A stretch of DNA of 64,000 nucleotides from Neisseria sicca 4320 (GTDB taxonomy: Bacteria; Pseudomonadota; Gammaproteobacteria; Burkholderiales; Neisseriaceae): assembly GCF_000193735.1 (NCBI RefSeq), contig NZ_AEPF01000080.1, forward strand, positions 46,181 to 110,180, in the 5' to 3' direction. Each line of letters starts with the position of its first letter. The first letter of the stretch is position 1. The notes below the pieces were generated by a model that saw nothing but the letters and a program-made list of their open reading frames with translations, was not told the DNA's origin and ran no database searches. A program made the position numbers and the translations under genes. Below, piece after piece: positions 7,878-17,700 of this stretch.

Positions 7878-9650
7878 TCAATTTTGCTTTGCCGTCAAAA
7901 GCGACAGCAAGAGTTTTTTTTCATTTTCATTCAAACCCGATTGCAGGCTTTTCTGCTTGAGGGTTTCGATTTGTTTGTATTTTAACTCGTTAAGGAGTTT
8001 CTTCATGCCGATTTGGAAGTTTTCGCGGTCTTCTTCGCCTCCGCCTTCCATTTCTTCAGAAGAGAGTGTCGATTGGAAGATTTGGTTCACGGTTTCTTCG
8101 TAAGGAGAACCGCGCATATACTCTAAAACCTGCGCGGTAGCAGGTACGGCGGCATGGCTTTTAATGGTTTCGGCGAGATTGGCAAGACAGGCGAAATCGC
8201 CGTCCAATGCTAAATAATCGGGCAGGTCTATATATGCAGCCCAATCCGGATTTATCAAGAGGCTGCGGATTTGCCGTTGCACCAGCGTCAGCATGACCGG
8301 CTGCTTGACGGAAATCGGAGGCAGTTTGTAGCTTTTTTGTTTGACGTGCCGCTTGGGTGCTTCCTGCCCCAGCAGTTGGGCGAGATTGTCGGGATCGATG
8401 CCTACCAGCTCGCTAAGTCGTTGTTTCAACAAATAAGCCAATGCCGGCGCGGTAATTTGCGCCAAAAGCGGCGAACTGGTTTTCACCAATTCCGCCTTAC
8501 CTTCCTGCGTATTGAGATTGAGGTCGTCTGAAAGATGTTCCCAGAAATATTCAGACAGCGGCTTGCTTTGGTTCAACAGCGCATCTTCAAATTGCGCTTT
8601 TCCGTAGGCACGGATGTAACTGTCGGGGTCGTGTTCTTCGGGTAAGAACAAAAAATGCAGCGATTTATCGTCTTTCAACTGCGGCAACGCATTTTCCAAC
8701 GCACGCCAAGCTGCTTTCCGCCCCGCGCTGTCGCCGTCGAAACAGAAATAAATACTGTCCGCCTGACGCATCAGGATTTTGACGTGTTCCGCCGTCGTCG
8801 CCGTGCCCAAAGCCGCCACGCCGTAGCCCACGCCGAACTGCGCCAGCGCGACCACATCCATATAACCTTCGACCACCAAAATCCGCCCTGCTTCCTTGAC
8901 CGCAGCACGTCCTTCATACAAGCCGTAAAGGTTTTTCCCCTTATCAAACAAAGGCGTATCAGGCGAGTTCAAATATTTCGGTTTCGAATCGTCCAACACC
9001 CTGCCGCCGAAACCAATCACCTGCCCGCGCGGATTGCGGATAGGAAACATAATCCGATGACGGAAGCGGTCGTAATGCCGCCCCTCATTGTCAATCACCA
9101 TACCCGTATCCACCAACGCAGTATTCGGGTACGGTTGGAACACTTGCGCCAAAGGCTGCCAACCGTCGGGGGCGTAGCCCAAACCATAATGCGCAATGAC
9201 TTCCACGCTCAAACCGCGCTTGTCCAAATACGCCTTCGCCGTTGGATTGAATTTCAACTGTTGCGCATAAAAATCCGCAGCCGCTGCTGTCGTTTCCTCC
9301 AGCGTCTGCTGTTTTTTCTTACGTTCGGCACGGACTTCGGGATTATCGTTCTGCCCGCGCACTTTAGGCACGGCCATGCCCACGCGGTCGGCAAGAAACT
9401 GCACCGCCTCCGGAAACGACAGCCCCTGATGTTCCATCACAAAACCAATCGCCGAACCATGCGCCCCGCAACTGAAACAATGATAAAACTGCTTGGTCGG
9501 GCTGACCGAAAACGACGGCGTCTTTTCCTTGTGGAACGGACAACAAGCCATATAGTTCGCCCCGCCCTTCTTCAGCGGAACCTGCTCGTCGATAATATCG
9601 ACAATATCGACTTTGGCCAGAAGCTCGTCAATGAAATCGGATGGAATCAT
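7878..9650 (-). CDS. dnaG: DNA primase
   Basis: Synthesises RNA primers on the lagging strand and at replication start. The 590-residue protein has an N-terminal CHC2 zinc site (Cys37, His40, Cys58, Cys61, within CPFHKEKTPSF and FSCG), the catalytic-core motif GRVLDDSKPKYLNSP, a TOPRIM domain with VVEGYMDVVAL and the acidic FCFDGDSAG, and a C-terminal DnaB-interacting region. An internal DUS at 8521-8532 encodes LSDDLN. The first ATG is preceded by no alternative start that preserves the fold. Confidence 0.97.
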   Translation of the reverse strand: MIPSDFIDELLAKVDIVDIIDEQVPLKKGGANYMACCPFHKEKTPSFSVSPTKQFYHCFSCGAHGSAIGFVMEHQGLSFPEAVQFLADRVGMAVPKVRGQNDNPEVRAERKKKQQTLEETTAAAADFYAQQLKFNPTAKAYLDKRGLSVEVIAHYGLGYAPDGWQPLAQVFQPYPNTALVDTGMVIDNEGRHYDRFRHRIMFPIRNPRGQVIGFGGRVLDDSKPKYLNSPDTPLFDKGKNLYGLYEGRAAVKEAGRILVVEGYMDVVALAQFGVGYGVAALGTATTAEHVKILMRQADSIYFCFDGDSAGRKAAWRALENALPQLKDDKSLHFLFLPEEHDPDSYIRAYGKAQFEDALLNQSKPLSEYFWEHLSDDLNLNTQEGKAELVKTSSPLLAQITAPALAYLLKQRLSELVGIDPDNLAQLLGQEAPKRHVKQKSYKLPPISVKQPVMLTLVQRQIRSLLINPDWAAYIDLPDYLALDGDFACLANLAETIKSHAAVPATAQVLEYMRGSPYEETVNQIFQSTLSSEEMEGGGEEDRENFQIGMKKLLNELKYKQIETLKQKSLQSGLNENEKKLLLSLLTAKQN

Positions 9651-9679
9651 AGTTCGGCGGATGCGTATGGACGGGACAA

Positions 9680-9723
9680 ACGTTTTCAGACGACCTTTTT
9701 ATCTTAAAGGTCGTCTGAAAACA
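9680..9723. repeat. DUS inverted repeat upstream of dnaG
   Basis: DUS copies arranged tail to tail (TTTTCAGACGACCT then AGGTCGTCTGAAAA) about 12 bases apart, within the dnaG leader. Being upstream of the gene, it is more likely an uptake signal than a terminator. Confidence 0.55.
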
Positions 9724-10235
9724 GAATCTCGAATCGGGTTGGGAATAAGGTTCGTATTATAGCGTGGATTCGGGATAAAAATAATCGATATAAAAACAAA
9801 TTACCAATCCTGAAATGTAATAACCATAGTGATAAAATTATTACTGTCTCCTCGTTAGAACTCAAAAAATATCAAACCAAGTTAAATAATATTGACACAT
9901 CACAAATAGCAAATTGTGTCCAAACCAATAGTTAAAGGTCGTCTGAACAATTTCAGACGACCTTTACCACACCTTCCATTCCAACATAAGTTAATAATCT
10001 CACACCTAATCAAATCATACTTGCAATCGCATCGAGAATCATAAACATCTAAACATTTCTATCTCTAAAGACGCAATTGCCAAAAATATAAGAAATCTAC
10101 TATCATTATATTTCAAATTGTATTATCCGTATCAAATTTATTTTAATTTTAAATAAATTATTCCGTATCGGAATGCGCACATAAGCATCATAACAAATTA
10201 CATATATAACTTTCTTCAACAACATGGAGTCCATG
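9724..10235. promoter_or_regulatory. AT-rich leader of the antiporter gene, with one DUS pair
   Basis: About 500 bases without a gene, very AT-rich compared with flanking genes. It holds a DUS inverted repeat at 9934-9966 and a TTGACA at about 9892 that could be a -35 element. No RNA gene or riboswitch is recognisable. It presumably carries the promoter and control sites of the antiporter downstream. Confidence 0.45.
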
Positions 10236-11591
10236 ATGATTTCCTTTCTCGCTTCCAAACAAGGAAAACCAGTACCCGAAGCCGAGGTACGCGGTCGCTA
10301 TAACCGTTTGCGCTGGCAAGCCTTATTCGGAATTTTTATCGGCTACGCTGCGTATTACATCTTGCGCAACAACTTTCTTTTATCATCCCCTGATTTAATT
10401 CGAGATTTTGGCTTTACCAAACAAGACATTGGTTTCGTATCCGGCACAATGCTGATTATTTACGGCATCAGTAAAGGTTTGATGTCGGCATTGGCAGACA
10501 AATCAAACCCGAAACATTTTATGATTTTCGGCTTGGTCATGTCCGCCTTAGTCAATTTAATGATGGGCTTCACCACGGCATTTTGGATTTTCTTTTTGCT
10601 GTGTATGCTCAACGGTATCTTCCAAGGTATGGGAGCAGGTCCGGCTTATGTGGTCTTAGCAAGTTGGTTTCCACGCAAAACGCGCGGTATCACAACGGCA
10701 GTATTCAATATTTCGCATAATGTTGGCGGCGGTCTGGTAGCCCCTATTGCCGGCGGTGCTGTTGCCTGGTTGGGTGAGACTCATTGGCAGTCGGCACATT
10801 TCGTTGTACCCGCAGCCATTGCGTCCGTTGTAGCAGCAATTGTTTACTTTGTAGGGGTCGGACGGACTTACAACGAGGGATTGCCACCGATGAACGAAAT
10901 CTTGGGTAACTCTCATGAAGAACTGATCGCTACCAAAGAAGAAAACGTTGATCTGACCACATGGCAGATTTTCAAACAATACATCCTTAAAGACATCAAT
11001 GTATGGTTTGTATCGTTTATTGACGTATTCACCTATATGATACGTTTTGGCGTTTTGACTTGGCTTCCACTGTATCTCTTGGAAACCAAAGGCTTCTCCA
11101 AAAAGGATATGCATCTTGCCTTTGCCATTTTCGAATGGGCTGCTATTCCTTCCACGTTGCTGGCAGGTTGGATAACTGATACCTACTTTAAAGGTAAACG
11201 TATGCCTTTATCCATCATCACCTTGGTAGGCGTGGGTGCCTCTATCTTCTTGTATCGAAACGGTACCAGCTTGTCTACGGTAACTATCGGCGCAGGCTTG
11301 GTGGGCTGTTTGATCTATGTGCCTATGTTCCTGTCTTCTTTGCAAACCATCGAATTAGTGCCTTCATTTGCTGCAGGTTCGGCAACAGGTCTGCGCGGTT
11401 TGCTGAGCTACGTATTGGGTAGCGCGGGCGGTACTGCTCTGTTTGGCATCTTAGCCGACAGATTCGGCTGGGATGCCGGTTTCTACCTACTGCTCTTCGC
11501 CGTTGTCGGCTGTATTTTCTGTTGTGCCATGGTACATCGTGGCGTATTGAGACTGGAAGCTCAAAAAGCAGCCGGAACAGCTTCGCAGTAA
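10236..11591 (+). CDS. Organophosphate:phosphate antiporter, MFS (UhpT/GlpT family)
   Basis: Inner-membrane major-facilitator protein of about 451 residues with 12 predicted helices. Family marks include the N-terminal FIGYAAYYILRNNF, WFPRKTRGITTAVFNISHNVGGG after helix 4, and the central loop LTTWQIFKQYILKD typical of UhpT. It would import sugar phosphates or glycerol-3-phosphate in exchange for phosphate. ATGs stand at 10224, 10233 and 10236; GGAG at 10226-10229 is best spaced (6 bases) for 10236, giving MISFLASKQ. No uhpABC regulators are adjacent. The gene is AT-richer than its neighbours and has no internal DUS, so it may be acquired. UhpT versus UhpC or GlpT is not settled. Confidence 0.82.
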   Translation: MISFLASKQGKPVPEAEVRGRYNRLRWQALFGIFIGYAAYYILRNNFLLSSPDLIRDFGFTKQDIGFVSGTMLIIYGISKGLMSALADKSNPKHFMIFGLVMSALVNLMMGFTTAFWIFFLLCMLNGIFQGMGAGPAYVVLASWFPRKTRGITTAVFNISHNVGGGLVAPIAGGAVAWLGETHWQSAHFVVPAAIASVVAAIVYFVGVGRTYNEGLPPMNEILGNSHEELIATKEENVDLTTWQIFKQYILKDINVWFVSFIDVFTYMIRFGVLTWLPLYLLETKGFSKKDMHLAFAIFEWAAIPSTLLAGWITDTYFKGKRMPLSIITLVGVGASIFLYRNGTSLSTVTIGAGLVGCLIYVPMFLSSLQTIELVPSFAAGSATGLRGLLSYVLGSAGGTALFGILADRFGWDAGFYLLLFAVVGCIFCCAMVHRGVLRLEAQKAAGTASQ

Positions 11592-11607
11592 TCCCTTCAT
11601 GACGCTC

Positions 11608-11653
11608 AAAACACCCCGAAACAAGATGTATTTTACTGTTTTGGGGTGTTTTT
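11608..11653 (+). terminator. Rho-independent terminator
   Basis: AAAACACCCCGAAAC pairs with GTTTTGGGGTGTTTTT across a 15-base loop and ends in T, 17 bases after the antiporter stop. Unlike most terminators here it contains no DUS. Confidence 0.85.
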
Positions 11654-11688
11654 AAGGACTAATGCAGATTAAAGCTATACTTGGCACA

Positions 11689-11795
11689 TATAGTAAATTA
11701 ACTTTAAACCAGTACGGTGTTGCCTCGCCTTGCCGTACTATCTGTACTGTCTGCGGCTTCGCCGCCTTGTCCTGATTTAAATTTAATCCACTATA
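11689..11795. repeat. Correia element (107-bp short form)
   Basis: Starts with a mutated inverted repeat TATAGTAAATTA and ends with the canonical AATCCACTATA. The body contains the conserved CCAGTACGG...GCCGTACTATCTGTACTGTCTGCGGCTTCG core. The length is that of the internally deleted short Correia form. Confidence 0.92.
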
Positions 11796-11927
11796 AAACC
11801 TCATTAATATCTATTATCCGCACGTCAAAATTCTTCATTCAAACATAAATCAACAGATTAGAAAAACAAAAACAAAAGGACGTGCGCCAACCAAAACTGT
11901 CAGACATTTTCAGACGACCTCGGGTGC

Positions 11928-13394
11928 TTAAAACCTGTATTCTGCTTTTATCGTAAATTCGTTGCGTTTGTAGCGGTTCAACCAGGACGAGCTTTTGTTG
12001 TCGGTGTGCTTGATGCTGAAAACGGGCGTAATGCCGCGGAGGAAAGGGCGGTCGAATTTGATGTCCAACTGGTAGGTGCGTTCGAAATCACGGCGGCGGG
12101 TTTCCAGCCAGGCATGGTAGTCCTGATAGGCTGTTTTGCGCCAGATTGCCTGAAAGGTGGCGTCGACGCCGGATTCGAAACGCTTGTTGACACCCGCGCG
12201 CAGGCCGTGCCGACGGTAGGAATCCACTTTTTCGCGGCTGTTTTTGCGCAGGTAGTCGTAGCCGCCGAATACCAGCCAGTCTTTCGGCAGGGCGTAGATG
12301 GCGGTGGTGAACAGAAGCGTCTGCGGGCCGTTGAAATGTTTTAATTCGCCGCGGTAGCGGTCGTATTTGTGGTCGAGCTGCACGCCCAGCGAGGCTTGGT
12401 CGGAAAAGGTGCGGCTGTATGCCGTGCTGATGCCGGCGCTGCTGTCGCGCAGTTTGCCACCCGACCATTCGTATTGCACCTGCGGGCCGATACTGAAGGA
12501 ATGGTCTTTGCTCTGAAAACTGTAAGCGGGGCTGACGTTGATATTGTGTTCGCCGTATTCCTTGTTGCCGGGATAGAGCCGGCCCCATGCGTAGCCGCCC
12601 AGTTGCAGTCCGTGGTGGCCGTTGAGCGAAATGCGTCTGCTTAAGTTGGCTTCATATACCCACATCCGGTTTTTCAACGCATCGGGCGCGTAGGCGTCAA
12701 GCTGTTCGTTGCGGCAGGACAGCATTCCGGCATCGTCCAGAATCGGCTGCCCGTTCGAATCGAAACCGCAGCTTGTCTGATTGCGGACAACCGTCGCGCC
12801 CGACGACTGGTTTAAGTTGGTGTCGTAACCCGCGCCGAACGAAACCGAGCCGCTCCACGCATCGCGTTTCTTCAAAGCGTCGGCAAACACTTTGATTTTC
12901 TCATTGACGGCGGGTACTTCGGGAATATCGATGCCCTCGAACAATACCGCCGATTCTTTGTTTTGTTTGTCTATAAACAGCAGCCGCGCCAAATCCAGGC
13001 GGCCGCGCAGAAATTCGGGATTCTTGCGGTAAAGCTCGCGGTATTTCGCCAGCGCGGCCTTCAAATCGTCACGGAACACCGCCTGATTGGCCTCGGCAAA
13101 CAGCACTATATCGGGGTCGTAATCATCCTGACGGCGGTAAATGTCCAACAGCCGCGCCGTTTCTTCCTCGTTTTGCGCGTTGACCGCCTTCATCAGCGAC
13201 AACGCCAAATCTTCGCCGTCCTGCACTTCTCCCGCGCCGAACTCAATCACCGTATTGTCCGCTTCGTTCCTTTCCTGCTGCGCGCGGCGGAGTTCCGTTC
13301 CCTGTTTGAGCTGCATGAAGCGGTCTTCCCTGTCGTCGGCAAACGCGTGAGGCAACAGGCTGATAAAAAAAGGAAGGAGCAAAAGGCGTTTCAT
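11928..13394 (-). CDS. Surface lipoprotein assembly modifier (Slam, DUF560)
   Basis: Outer-membrane translocator that moves TbpB-fold substrates to the cell surface or medium. The 488-residue product has a signal peptide (MKRLLLLPFFISLLPHAFA), a periplasmic helical/TPR-like domain (about 60-175, ALAKYRELYRKNPEFLRGRLDLARLLF), and a C-terminal 14-strand-type barrel starting at SGSVSFGAGYDTNLNQSS and ending in the aromatic EYRF. It is the last gene of the receptor/hemophilin-like/Slam group, so the hemophilin-like protein is the expected substrate. A long hairpin in the 329-base gap upstream may lower its expression. Confidence 0.9.
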   Translation of the reverse strand: MKRLLLLPFFISLLPHAFADDREDRFMQLKQGTELRRAQQERNEADNTVIEFGAGEVQDGEDLALSLMKAVNAQNEEETARLLDIYRRQDDYDPDIVLFAEANQAVFRDDLKAALAKYRELYRKNPEFLRGRLDLARLLFIDKQNKESAVLFEGIDIPEVPAVNEKIKVFADALKKRDAWSGSVSFGAGYDTNLNQSSGATVVRNQTSCGFDSNGQPILDDAGMLSCRNEQLDAYAPDALKNRMWVYEANLSRRISLNGHHGLQLGGYAWGRLYPGNKEYGEHNINVSPAYSFQSKDHSFSIGPQVQYEWSGGKLRDSSAGISTAYSRTFSDQASLGVQLDHKYDRYRGELKHFNGPQTLLFTTAIYALPKDWLVFGGYDYLRKNSREKVDSYRRHGLRAGVNKRFESGVDATFQAIWRKTAYQDYHAWLETRRRDFERTYQLDIKFDRPFLRGITPVFSIKHTDNKSSSWLNRYKRNEFTIKAEYRF

Positions 13395-13568
13395 AAAATT
13401 CTTTCCTGTATGTCGGACGGCTTTGTTTTTCAGACGACCTTTTCAAAGAAAAACTTATATTTCATCTTTACCGGGCAAGAGCATTGTTTATTTGCATGGA
13501 AGCCCCAGCCGGGTCGTCTGAAAAATGAGTTTCTCAAGCCCATCGAAACAGCACGCCTTCAAACTCAC

Positions 13569-13628
13569 GGGCCGTTCGGAAAATACCGGCTTAAACGCAT
13601 TGCGAAGCCCGATATTTCCGAACGGCCC
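13569..13628. repeat. Long hairpin between hemophilin-like gene and slam
   Basis: Outer arms GGGCCGTTCGGAAA and TTTCCGAACGGCCC are perfect; the stem continues inward as CGGCTT/AAGCCCG with a few mismatches, giving about 24 bp around a 12-base loop. It is not a DUS. It may be an attenuator or small palindromic repeat. Confidence 0.7.
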
Positions 13629-13670
13629 TGTACGATGTGCATTGTGTGTCGGATGATTTGTGTTTTATAG

Positions 13671-13705
13671 GCGGACGGAATGGTGAACGACAAAAACCGT
13701 CCGCC
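13671..13705 (-). terminator. Hairpin after the hemophilin-like gene
   Basis: GCGGACGG and CCGTCCGC pair across about 19 bases, 20 bases beyond the hemophilin-like stop. It could end or attenuate that transcript before slam. Confidence 0.55.
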
Positions 13706-13723
13706 TTATCGCATTATGATTCA

Positions 13724-14596
13724 TTATTTACCGGTTTTCGTACCGCCAAAGGCAGTGTTATAGGCATGGTTTCGGCCAAAATCAGCCACACCAGCAATCG
13801 CCGCGCCTTGGTTGCCGAAGAAATGACCGTGGGCCGTACCGGCCACTTTGTTTGCCGTAGCTTTACCTTTAAATGAAGCCTGAGCCGTATTAATCGTGGC
13901 ATTGTTGATGGCGACATTCAAACCTGTACGTTTCATTTCGCCGTTTAGCGTCCGTTTACCGAAATCGGCTTTCAGCGTACCGTTTAAGAGGGCTGTATTT
14001 TGCGTATGATATTGGTTGATACCCTTAACCGTATAAGTGGCAGTACCCGTAGTCGGCAGATTGGTGGTTCGACCCGTGCCGCTGTAGAAGGCGGTGTAAT
14101 TCGTACCTTTTGTACCGACAGCCGCACCGGAAGGAACGGCAGACCAGTCGCCGAAGTAAACATCCATATTACCGACTTTGGAATAAGACAGACGGCCTAA
14201 ATGGGAATGGTCGGGCATTCTTGGAATATTGTCCCAAACAATACCTTTCATACGGTACAGATTCGCAACAGTAACGCCGTTTTTGTCTTTACCCAAAATG
14301 CCGTGAGCGAACGTTTTGACAAAAAATCGATTTGCCGTCGCATCAATTTTGGCAAAAGAAACAGGTTGATTGTTGGCAAGACCATTTTTATTTGTCGGTT
14401 TTACATTTAAGTCAACCACATTAATGGCAGCCTTACCGAAATTCGCGTCGTTTTGGTTAGTCTCTACTGTCGGGACAATATGTTTAACCCCTTTTACATT
14501 GTTACTTGAAGAGAGGTCTGAAGCCGGATTGGCAGCAAACGCAGAAGAAGCGGCAAACGCAACACTCAATACCGCAACGGTTTTTACGAGTTTCAT
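13724..14596 (-). CDS. Hemophilin-like Slam-dependent secreted protein
   Basis: The 290-residue protein has a signal peptide (MKLVKTVAVLSVAFAASSAFA, then ANPAS) with no lipobox cysteine, so it should be released rather than lipid-anchored. A handle-like N-terminal domain with His/Tyr-rich PDHSHLGRLSYSK is followed by a C-terminal TbpB-type eight-strand barrel (TYTVKGINQYHTQ, LKADFGKRTLNGEM, ASFKGKATANKVAGTAHGHFFG, GAAIAGVADF). This is the architecture of haem-binding hemophilins such as HphA of Acinetobacter. It sits between a TonB-dependent receptor and a Slam gene, as in known hemophilin loci. Haem as ligand is inferred. Confidence 0.8.
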   Translation of the reverse strand: MKLVKTVAVLSVAFAASSAFAANPASDLSSSNNVKGVKHIVPTVETNQNDANFGKAAINVVDLNVKPTNKNGLANNQPVSFAKIDATANRFFVKTFAHGILGKDKNGVTVANLYRMKGIVWDNIPRMPDHSHLGRLSYSKVGNMDVYFGDWSAVPSGAAVGTKGTNYTAFYSGTGRTTNLPTTGTATYTVKGINQYHTQNTALLNGTLKADFGKRTLNGEMKRTGLNVAINNATINTAQASFKGKATANKVAGTAHGHFFGNQGAAIAGVADFGRNHAYNTAFGGTKTGK

Positions 14597-14722
14597 AATT
14601 CACTCCAAAATAAAAATTTACAAAATCAACGAATTTTCTCAAGAAGAATCTGAATCAAACTTACAAATCCGCCCTCTTGGAAAAGTAAGGTAAGTATATT
14701 CCTATTTTTAGGAAATAGAAAC

Positions 14723-14741
14723 ATGAATTATTATCATTTCT
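14723..14741. promoter_or_regulatory. Candidate Fur box upstream of hemophilin-like gene
   Basis: On the minus strand it reads AGAAATGATAATAATTCAT; 12 of 19 positions match the Fur consensus GATAATGATAATCATTATC, including an unbroken AATGATAAT. It lies about 130 bases upstream of the start. Confidence 0.45.
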
Positions 14742-14796
14742 GAAAATTTACAATTCAATAATATCAGAATTTCGATAATTGAATCTAGAAACTATT

Positions 14797-17700
14797 TTAG
14801 AACTTGCCTGTAATCCCTACCCTGATGGTTCTGCCCGGTGCGGGCAGATAGGAGCGGCTCATCGGGTCGAGGTAGTAGCGGTTGGTCAGATTACTGCCCA
14901 CCAGTTCGGCAGTCAGGTTTTTGCCGATTTTGTAGCGCAGGTAGGCATCCCATACCGCGACAGGCTGCCAACGCATATCGTTATATTGGGGTTTATGATT
15001 AGTTCCCTTATATTGATTGAATATGTTGTAGTTAGGCTGCCATGCATCATTGCGGTTTTCATAGACGCGGCTGTGGTAATGAAGGCGCACGCCTGTTTCC
15101 AGTCTGTTGGCAAGAAAGCGGCTGCCCAATTCGGCATCAATCGACCAGCGTGGCTGAAGCGCGCTTGCCAGATAGCCCGAATCGCTCAAACCGCCGTGGT
15201 TGCAGACGGGGCGACTCATGGTTTTGCCGGTTTCGGCAAAATATGTTGCATCAACATCTCCCGCTGTTACAGACGACCATTGGAAGGTTTCGTCGCACAT
15301 TTTGTTTTTCAGGCTGCGGAATACGTTCAGGCTGCCGAAGACGCGTCCGGTATCGAAGCGGGTGGACAGCTCGGCACCACTGCGGATTTGTCTGTCGAAT
15401 TGTTCGAATTCGAGATTGTCGTCCCTGTCGATAACGTTTTTGGTCTTGTTATGGAAGTAGTTAATGCGGAAATCCGCTTTTTTCATTTTCGGTAACAGTC
15501 CTGTCAAATCATGGATGTAGCCCACTTCCCAGTTTTTGGCGTGTTCGGGGCGCCAGCCATAGCCCATGCGGTTGAATGAGCCGGCGGCGGTAGAAAAGCC
15601 GTAAGTCCCTTCAAAAATGCTGGGGTAGCGCAGGGTTTCGGTATAGCGCAAATAGGCGCGGCTGTAATCAGTAAAATTGACAGTGGCAGAAAATGCGGGC
15701 ACCCAACCGCTGCCTTTCTGCTTCATTGCTCTCTGTTTTTCGGCTTCGGTCATTGGAGTCGTATATACGCTTGCATCAACGTTATAATACTTAGGCACAA
15801 ACTGCGGACTGTCCGGAATAGACGGGTCATATACAGGATTAGGGACTTTAGTGTGCAAATCAGGAATGCTGCCATTGGTAAGGGGATGATCCTGCATATT
15901 CAGACGGCCTTTATCGTCTTTCAACCAATAGAAATCCACCTTTTCATTAGGATTGACCCATTTTTCGCGATCATCTGTCAAAATCGGAATATTTTGCGAA
16001 TTGACTTGTAACGACAGTCTAATTTGTGCATGTTTTTTTCTTTGTTCTGAATATTCATCTGACATATATAAAGCATAATCAAGACTGCCATTTGCCAAAG
16101 CATCGTCAATTGCCTTGTAATCCGCGTATTCTTGCGGCGTGGCAACCCTGCCGATCGAATATTTTATCCCCCTGTTCATTTCTAACGGATAGCCGGTCTT
16201 ATACGTACCGCTTTCTAAACGTTTGCTTTTATCCTGAAGCTGAAAATTGGTGTACCGCCCTCCCGCCGTCAACGTCAGCCAGCGGAAGGGTTCGTAGCGG
16301 AAATTGAAGCCCAGATTGTATTCACGCCGCTTGCCGTTTCGAGGTACGCCATATTGGTTCAATTCATAATTTGCCCTGATGGTGCTGTTTTCGAGTTCTT
16401 CACGATATTTGTCGTATCCTCCCCGCTCCAGCTCGTCTGAAAAATCATTGCGCGATGTCAGTTTTTCGTTTTGAAAATCGCCCATCAAGGTCAGCGACAG
16501 TTTGTCGCTCAATTTCATACGGTTAGAGAATTGAAAGCCTGTACGGTTGTTACGGGCGTAATAGGCGTTGCCTTCAATGGTGTTGAAGCGTCCGTTGGTA
16601 TTGGGCGTTTCGGGTTTGGGCGGTTTTGGGGTTTCAAAGCCTGCATCCAGCAATTCCTGCCGCTCTGCGGGGGTGTATTTCTGCCATCTGTCGTATTCGT
16701 CCCATGCTATTTGAAATTTGTTGTCCTCATAAACGGTATCGCCGGGTGAGCCGCCTGCGGTATTGGTTTTAGAATTGGTGCGCGTTGTCCAAAGCGTGGC
16801 ATCGAAATCTATCCAACGGCTGCCCTCGGGCTTCCACGAATAGTCGATATTGTAGGAACGCTGTTTGACCCATGCCTGCGGCCATTCGGCAATTTTGTTG
16901 AGGACGGACGCATCCCAACTGATGGGGCCGATAATGCGAGAAGGCATGATTTCGCCGAACGTGGAATCGGTATGGCGCAGACCGAATTTGAGCGTTTGGC
17001 GGTTCGGCAGACGGAAGGTGGTTTTACCTACCCATGATTTGGTTTCAAGCGAAGTATTGCTGACTTCTCCGCCCGGATGATAGAAAAGTCCGATTTTTGA
17101 AATATCGGGTGCGCCCAGCATGTTTTCACTGCCGAAAAATTTCTCACCCTTGGCAGCGGCTTCTTCTTGACGACGTTTTAATTCGTCTAAAGTTTCTTGT
17201 GTCCAAGGACCGATATAACCGTAGCGTTCCGCCCCTTTTTTGCCGGAGAAATAATTGCCTTTACTGCGGTAGGCGTAGGCGAGCATGGCATCGAAATTGT
17301 CCTGCTTGGTGGCAGCGGCAATGCGGTAGGCTTTATCCTCCCCAAATTTATTGCGTCCGTTGAAACGCTGGTCGATTCGGTCGGTATCGTCAAAAAACGA
17401 ACGCCAAATACCGCCTGTTGCCACTGCGGGAACAGGCAAGGTTCGATAATCGACTGAATGTTCATAAGCATTCTCACGCCGCTTGATGGAATTGTTGGCA
17501 GCCTCCGCCTTCACTTCAAAACCGTATTTCTGCCCTTCGGGGACAATATCGTCGGCATCGATGGTCTTCAGGGCGACGGAGCCGCCTATGCCGCTTTTCA
17601 TATCACGGCTGAACGAGGGGCCTTTTTCGATAGACACGCTGCTGATGATGTTGGGGTCGACGTAGTTGCGGTTGTTTGCGCCCGCGTAGCCGCGCCAGAC

